Part shown: positions 57,547 to 64,000 of the stretch, one piece after another
Position numbering within the stretch: position 1 is the stretch's first letter
Layout of the letters: the number at the start of each line of letters is the position of its first letter
From: Pseudocercospora fijiensis CIRAD86
Lineage: Eukaryota; Ascomycota; Dothideomycetes; Mycosphaerellales; Mycosphaerellaceae
Assembly: GCF_000340215.1 (NCBI RefSeq)
Contig: NW_006921539.1
Location: forward strand, 1,498,507 to 1,562,506
Length of the DNA stretch: 64,000 nucleotides
Direction of reading: 5' to 3'
Made by a program: the position numbers and the translations under genes
Notes under the pieces: generated by a model
The model's input: the letters and a program-made list of their open reading frames with translations, nothing else
Told to the model about the DNA's origin: nothing
Databases searched by the model: none

Positions 57547-59375
57547 ATGGCGCCGGCTGAAGCGATTGAAGAGTCTAGTCGATCTTCAATAAGGACGCTG
57601 GACGAGGAGGAAATTGAGACCATTATGGATGAGAATGCACCGCTCTTACCTGGTGCCGATGCACGGCCATTGCTATACCGCACCATTAGCGTGAGTTGAT
57701 GGATACTTACTTGAGCGAGTGTGTGATGCTAAGTTGCTTCTTGTGCAGAGAGAAATCGGCGCTGGCGATCTCCCTCCTGACGATGCAGACCTCGAGCTCG
57801 CGAAGAACGAATTGAAATCCGAAAGTGCTTCGACGGGAATCTACGCGACCATCTCCTGTATGCTTCTTGGTGTCTTCCTCGCCAACGTCGACGCCAGCTT
57901 GGTTCTCGCCACGTATGGCCAAGTCGCTTCAACCTTCGGGGACCTGGAAAATGGATCTTGGATCCTTTCATCTTTCATTCTCGCACAGTGCGTCGCTCAA
58001 CCGCTGTATGGCAAGCTGGCAGATGTCTATGGACGGAAAGCTTGTCTCCAGGCTTCATATGTTCTCTTCGCCCTGGGCACGCTAGGAACCGGAATTGGTC
58101 GCACACTGTTGGAAATCATCGTTTGGCGAGCAGTTCAAGGCTGTGGCTCTGCCGGCATGACTTCGATGGTATCGATCATCATCGCCGATTTGGTGCCCTT
58201 GCACGAGATCGCGACCCTGCGAAGCTACGTCAACATTCTGCAAACGACTGGTCGCAGTTGTGGTGGCGTGATTGGAGGCGCGTTGACCTACGCTTTTGGC
58301 TGGAGATGGGCTTTCATCATCCAATTGCCTCCTACAATCGCAGCCATGCTACTTGTGCAGAAGAGGTTGCACTTGCCACGCCGACCAACTTCAGGCCTGA
58401 CACAATGGCAGAAGTTGAGCAGAATTGACTTCTTGGGCTCGATTTTCCTATGCACTCTGATCTTCTGTGCCTGCTTCATTCTCGACACTGGTGGTCAGAG
58501 GTATCCCTGGCGCTCCCAGCCCATCTACATCACGGCTATTGCAGGTGTTGTATCGCTCCTCGGCTTCGTCGTGACCGCGAATGTAGTGGTAGAGCCCATC
58601 TTCCCGCTCCGCCTTCTACTTGAGTATGCCGTCATCACAAATTACCTCATTGCCTTCTTGCAGGTTTTGCTACAGTTCTCATTGATGAGCGTGGTGCCAC
58701 TATACTTCCAGGCTACGAAGAAAGCCAACTCCGCACAGGCCGGCGCTTATCTTGTCCCGGCGTTTGCAGGAAACACCATCGGAGGTCTCATATCGGGCTA
58801 CTTCATCAAAAAGACAGGCCTCTACAAGCCGATGACGGTCATATCGCCGCTCTTTGCAGTGCTCTGCATGTGCCTTTGCTACTTCACTTGGAATGGAGAT
58901 ACCTCCGTGTTTGGCTCACTGGCTACACTCCCAGGCGGACTGGCTTCAGGCATGGTATCAAGCTCAGTCTTCGTTGGTCTTGCGGCAGGAGTTCGGGAAG
59001 AAGACATGGCCCTCACCGCATCTGGCCTGTACCTTTTCTTCAACCTCGGCGCAATTGCTGGCGCCAGTGCAGGAGCCGCTGTCTACCAAACCAGTCTCAG
59101 AACTGGTCTTGCTCACGCTTTGTCCGGAGTGCAGAATGGAGCGGAGATCATGCGGAAGGCTCTTTCTGATATCAGCTACGTGCAGAACGCAAGTGATAGG
59201 ATACGAGAGCTGATTATGCCTGCTTATGTCTATGGATTGCATCAAGTCAATTGTAAGTCTCATGCTTCAGCAACCGAACAATGACTGATGACTACCAGTG
59301 CAAAGCATCGTCTGTGCCGGAGTCTGCTTCGCGATCGCTGTTTTCACGCAGCAAAGGCGTATCAAGCGCAAGTAG
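57547..59375 (+). CDS. MFS transporter, DHA2/vacuolar basic amino acid (Vba) type
   Basis: Exons 57547-57690, 57749-59252 and 59299-59375, with introns of 58 and 46 bp; 574 residues. The polar N-terminus carries APLLPGADARPLLYRTIS. Fourteen hydrophobic helices begin at YATISCMLLGVFLANVDASL. Motif A (GKLADVYGRK) is after helix 2, and VVWRAVQG-like text (IIVWRAVQGCGSAGM) marks motif B in helix 4. The overall order, with VDASLV in helix 1, resembles fungal Vba1/Vba2 and related multidrug or siderophore exporters. Vba proteins import basic amino acids into the vacuole; the substrate here cannot be told from sequence. The third exon supplies the last transmembrane end (IVCAGVCFAIAVF) and a basic tail RRIKRK. 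Confidence 0.88.
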
Positions 59376-59751
59376 AGCATCTCATACAACTAGATTTAAC
59401 CTCGTTATCAGATTTGAGCGTTCAGCAGAGGTGTTTGGGATTAGAAGGTACTTAGATTGCATGAACAAAAGCATGGGGATTAGGGTGACAGAAATGGTCA
59501 TTAAGAAGAATGAAGTAAACCATTCAATGGAGATGAGCCTGCAATCAGTTTTCCTGAACTCACAGGAGAAGACCGTCACGGCATGTAAGAAAAGGCATAA
59601 CTTGCTAGCAAGCTATATTCACTGAAACTCACAGACATCACCAGAACCCCCAAGCAATTTCCACACAATGGAGCAAAGTTTGCTATTCAGCCATCCTTAC
59701 TTACTCCTTGAGAATTTGCGTCGCGACACCAAAATCAAATTTTCGTCCGCC
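59376..59751. other. intergenic, downstream of the MFS gene
   Basis: The stretch holds the MFS 3' flank and the upstream region of the small Cys-rich gene. No other gene is supported. Confidence 0.5.
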
Positions 59752-59940
59752 ATGTGTCACTATCTGCCCGACATCACCTACATCTGCGGCCATTATAAGC
59801 AGAAAGGCTACCGGCATACGCTGTGTATGGCGGCAGCGCAGGCACGCGCTCAGGGTTCCAAGGAGCCGACTGCTTGTCATGCTCCTCGGCAGGTGGAGCG
59901 TGTTGACGGGAAGTGTCCTGGTTGTGATGCGAGGGGGTGA
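59752..59940 (+). CDS. tiny Cys/His-rich protein (62 aa), plus strand
   Basis: The ATG at 59752 gives a 62-residue protein that begins MCHY and ends CPGCDARG. Its cysteines and histidines are arranged as MCHY...ICGH...LC...ACH...CPGC, suggesting one or two zinc sites. Small proteins of this pattern are widespread in ascomycetes and have no known function, to my knowledge. The frame is open upstream to 59668, but those residues lack the pattern. A relative lies 173 bp downstream on the other strand. Confidence 0.6.
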   Translation: MCHYLPDITYICGHYKQKGYRHTLCMAAAQARAQGSKEPTACHAPRQVERVDGKCPGCDARG

Positions 59941-60113
59941 TGAATGGGATTGAGAGGGAGAAGAACGTTCGTTTTGGGGATTGCGAGAGGTTAGAGGCTG
60001 TGGAGTGAGAGGATTGGAGGGATGGTCAATGGGGAAAGAATTACATAAAGGCCTAAGCGTTCCCATTGTGTTTTGTGGTCCAGCGAACTTTTTTTTTCCA
60101 TTTAGCATCGTTA

Positions 60114-60359
60114 TTATGGTGGTCGTGGTATGGAAAACCAGCTCGAACGTCTTGGCCTTTGCTTGGATATCATCTGTCGACAGCTCTCGCAGTGTCCTGA
60201 TATCAGTGTCGTCGGTGGCATCAAGCCACAGTAAAAGGGAGAGCGTCCGGTGTACGACATCATGTTGACGGCTCGGGCGCAGTGGATTTCGATCGAGGAA
60301 TGTCTTGCGCGGTGACCGCAGCCGCTGTATCGTTGTTCGGCTGACCACTTGCAGCACAT
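60114..60359 (-). CDS. tiny Cys/His-rich protein (81 aa), minus strand
   Basis: The start at 60359 gives 81 residues: MCCKW...SGCGHRARHS...IHCAR...FYCGLM...GHCESC, then a basic Arg/Ser/Pro tail. The order of Cys and His pairs parallels the 62-residue protein at 59752-59940, and both start with Met-Cys. The two are convergent, which suggests an old inverted duplication. The frame stays open upstream to 60707, but that part has no counterpart. Function unknown; a zinc-binding fold is inferred from spacing only. Confidence 0.5.
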   Translation of the reverse strand: MCCKWSAEQRYSGCGHRARHSSIEIHCARAVNMMSYTGRSPFYCGLMPPTTLISGHCESCRQMISKQRPRRSSWFSIPRPP

Positions 60360-61446
60360 CTTGATGCCTCCAAGATACAGCGGGAGAGGCATTGCTATAA
60401 GAATGGAAGAGAAAATCTTGGGTATACGAATGAATCCTTGAGAGTGGCGATGATGAACGCGGAGTAGTTGCTGTGGCGATGGTGCATTGCTTCCATATTT
60501 TAGGAGGCCATTCGTCTGTGATGCGGATTGCCATTGATTTGTGTAAGCGAATCTGGATCTGATCGGAGGAGCAATCAGCGGTGCATGAAGATGTTGTGGC
60601 GAGTCACTCCAATCACGTCGAGCATCATTTCCAAGTTGAATCCCTCCTTCCATCATGCCCACCACGCGGCACGACTGTCGATGCATCACTGAAATTCCAC
60701 CTCGCATTGTCCAGCCAGGTCAGCCAACAGGTTGAAGGGAATCAAGGAAGCCTCCACGTCGTTTTCAGCGAGACGCTTGAACGAGCCATAGTAGCTTTCA
60801 AAGAGAAACACGTCAAAGACTGCTGCAATGGTATTTCGCGATGTTATTGTAGTCAAGACAATGTATCGTGCTGGAATCTCGATAACACCAAAAGGCTTTC
60901 ACGAAGACCAAGTGCGTGAAGCCCGAACACGTTGTGAACAAGGCATCCTACGTTTCCGCAGAGCAGAGTCTTGCACGCACATTCCGTCGACGTTGACAGC
61001 GATGCTTTGTGTTGTGTTATGTTATTGAGACAGGAAGAGAGGTCGAGTGAAAGGAGAACAAGCGTATTAATGCAGAAATCCCTGCCCATATAACTAATCT
61101 ACGCTACGCCCAAATCGGAAGCTCGATCTTAATGCTATCTGCCGTGACATCTCAACAAGGATTATCGCTATACACGACCTCTACGATAGGCTGAAGCCAT
61201 GCAGTGCCCGGTCTTGAACCCGCATACTCCGCCATTCAGCTCCGACGATCATGATATGGCGAATACACATACGACGCACATAAGATGGACAGCAAAGTCC
61301 TTGATCAGGCAGGAGGAAACCAGAACATCTTATCTACGGTCTCGGCTACCCACGACTACAAGATCGCTTATGAGACAAGATTCGGACGTGATGGTCTTGG
61401 AGAAGTAGTCTCGACGTTCTTCGCTTTCTACGTCGGACAAATTGAA
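60360..61446. other. intergenic, upstream of the amidase gene
   Basis: About 1.1 kb without a gene I can support. The amidase frame is open from 61285, but the residues before 61447 do not resemble amidases and would precede the signal peptide. Confidence 0.45.
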
Positions 61447-63761
<2,315 letters not shown>

Positions 63762-64000
63762 TCACCACATCCTTATCCCTTTCCTCGGCTTCGGCCGATC
63801 GCTGACTGCTTGCTGAACATCTCTATCAAACCGATGCTCCTCAAACTTCCACCAAACCCCCCACCCGGCAATCGTAAAAATCGTAAGAGGGATAGTGACA
63901 GCCCAATAAACCCAAAAGTCAGGGGACACATTGCTTTCCTCAGAATTTTCACCATTCTGCCAGACAAACATGCTCATACTGAACAGCGTCGCCACGAACG
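63762..64000 (-). CDS. C-terminus of a CorA-like membrane protein, partial
   Basis: The gene enters from beyond the right edge and ends at 63762. The visible 79 residues read FVATLFSMSMFVWQ, then DFWVYWAVTIPLTIFTIAGWGVWWKFEEHRFDRDV and a basic tail. This is the pattern of the last loop and last transmembrane helix of fungal CorA-like divalent cation transporters, in which a helix near the C-terminus follows the FSM-MF loop. The ion-selective GMN motif and the cytoplasmic domain would lie outside the window, so the assignment is tentative. Confidence 0.5.
   Translation of the reverse strand, partial: FVATLFSMSMFVWQNGENSEESNVSPDFWVYWAVTIPLTIFTIAGWGVWWKFEEHRFDRDVQQAVSDRPKPRKGIRMW

Noticed and set aside
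59701..60534. 277-residue minus-strand frame
   Set aside because: It overlaps both small Cys-rich genes in other frames and is rich in Ser/Thr/Pro/Arg without any family character.

Overview
This window looks like nuclear DNA of a filamentous ascomycete (Pezizomycotina, plausibly Dothideomycetes; the class is a guess). The genes carry short 46-58 bp GT-AG introns. The protein families are typical of moulds: an NLR-like hydrolase-NACHT-ankyrin protein, an Hsp70-like ATPase, fungal sulfatase, amidase and MFS genes. The middle carries the mark of repeat-induced point mutation (RIP): CA and TG dinucleotides almost vanish, TA is abundant, CG is kept, and almost no frame stays open.

Layout. (1) 1-9.6 kb, left euchromatic flank: the 3' end of CFT1/CPSF160, then two related convergent gene pairs in inverted order (a two-helix membrane protein beside a Mid2-like Ser/Thr-rich membrane protein), with a five-exon Hsp70-like gene between them. 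(2) 9.6-11.6 kb: the 5' half of an NLR-like gene (alpha/beta hydrolase, NACHT). (3) 11.6-50.6 kb: about 39 kb of RIP-degraded nested repeats. (4) 50.6-54.7 kb: the other half of the same NLR gene (end of NACHT, ankyrin repeats, coiled coil). Joining AAA at 11596-11598 to GTT at 50616-50618 keeps the frame, so the simplest history is that the block split one gene. (5) 55.2-64 kb, right flank: secreted arylsulfatase, Vba-type MFS transporter, a pair of tiny Cys/His-rich proteins, secreted amidase, a carboxylesterase relic, and the C-terminus of a CorA-like membrane protein.

Inside the block, left to right: a fragment of an NRPS-like reductase gene (end of A domain, carrier, thioester reductase); a Ty3/gypsy element on the minus strand with a non-RIPed MITE-like insertion; a lactonohydrolase (SMP-30-like) fragment; two direct copies (9.3 and 10.7 kb) of a previously unfamiliar two-gene unit; a plus-strand gypsy fragment; a short non-RIPed LTR-like island; a very long degenerate minus-strand reading frame of unknown family; a gypsy integrase fragment; and an LTR-gag fragment of the same family as the left gypsy element.

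The two-gene unit is the most interesting object here. Each copy has a plus-strand SNF2-like helicase gene and a divergent minus-strand gene for a basic, low-complexity protein, with four minisatellite arrays (30, 82, 81 and 79 bp units) at the same relative places. It recalls subtelomeric helicase repeats in gene content but I do not recognise it as a named element.

Limits: everything is read by eye. Boundaries inside the RIPed block are approximate (tens to hundreds of bases), and family calls there rest on translating through stop codons.
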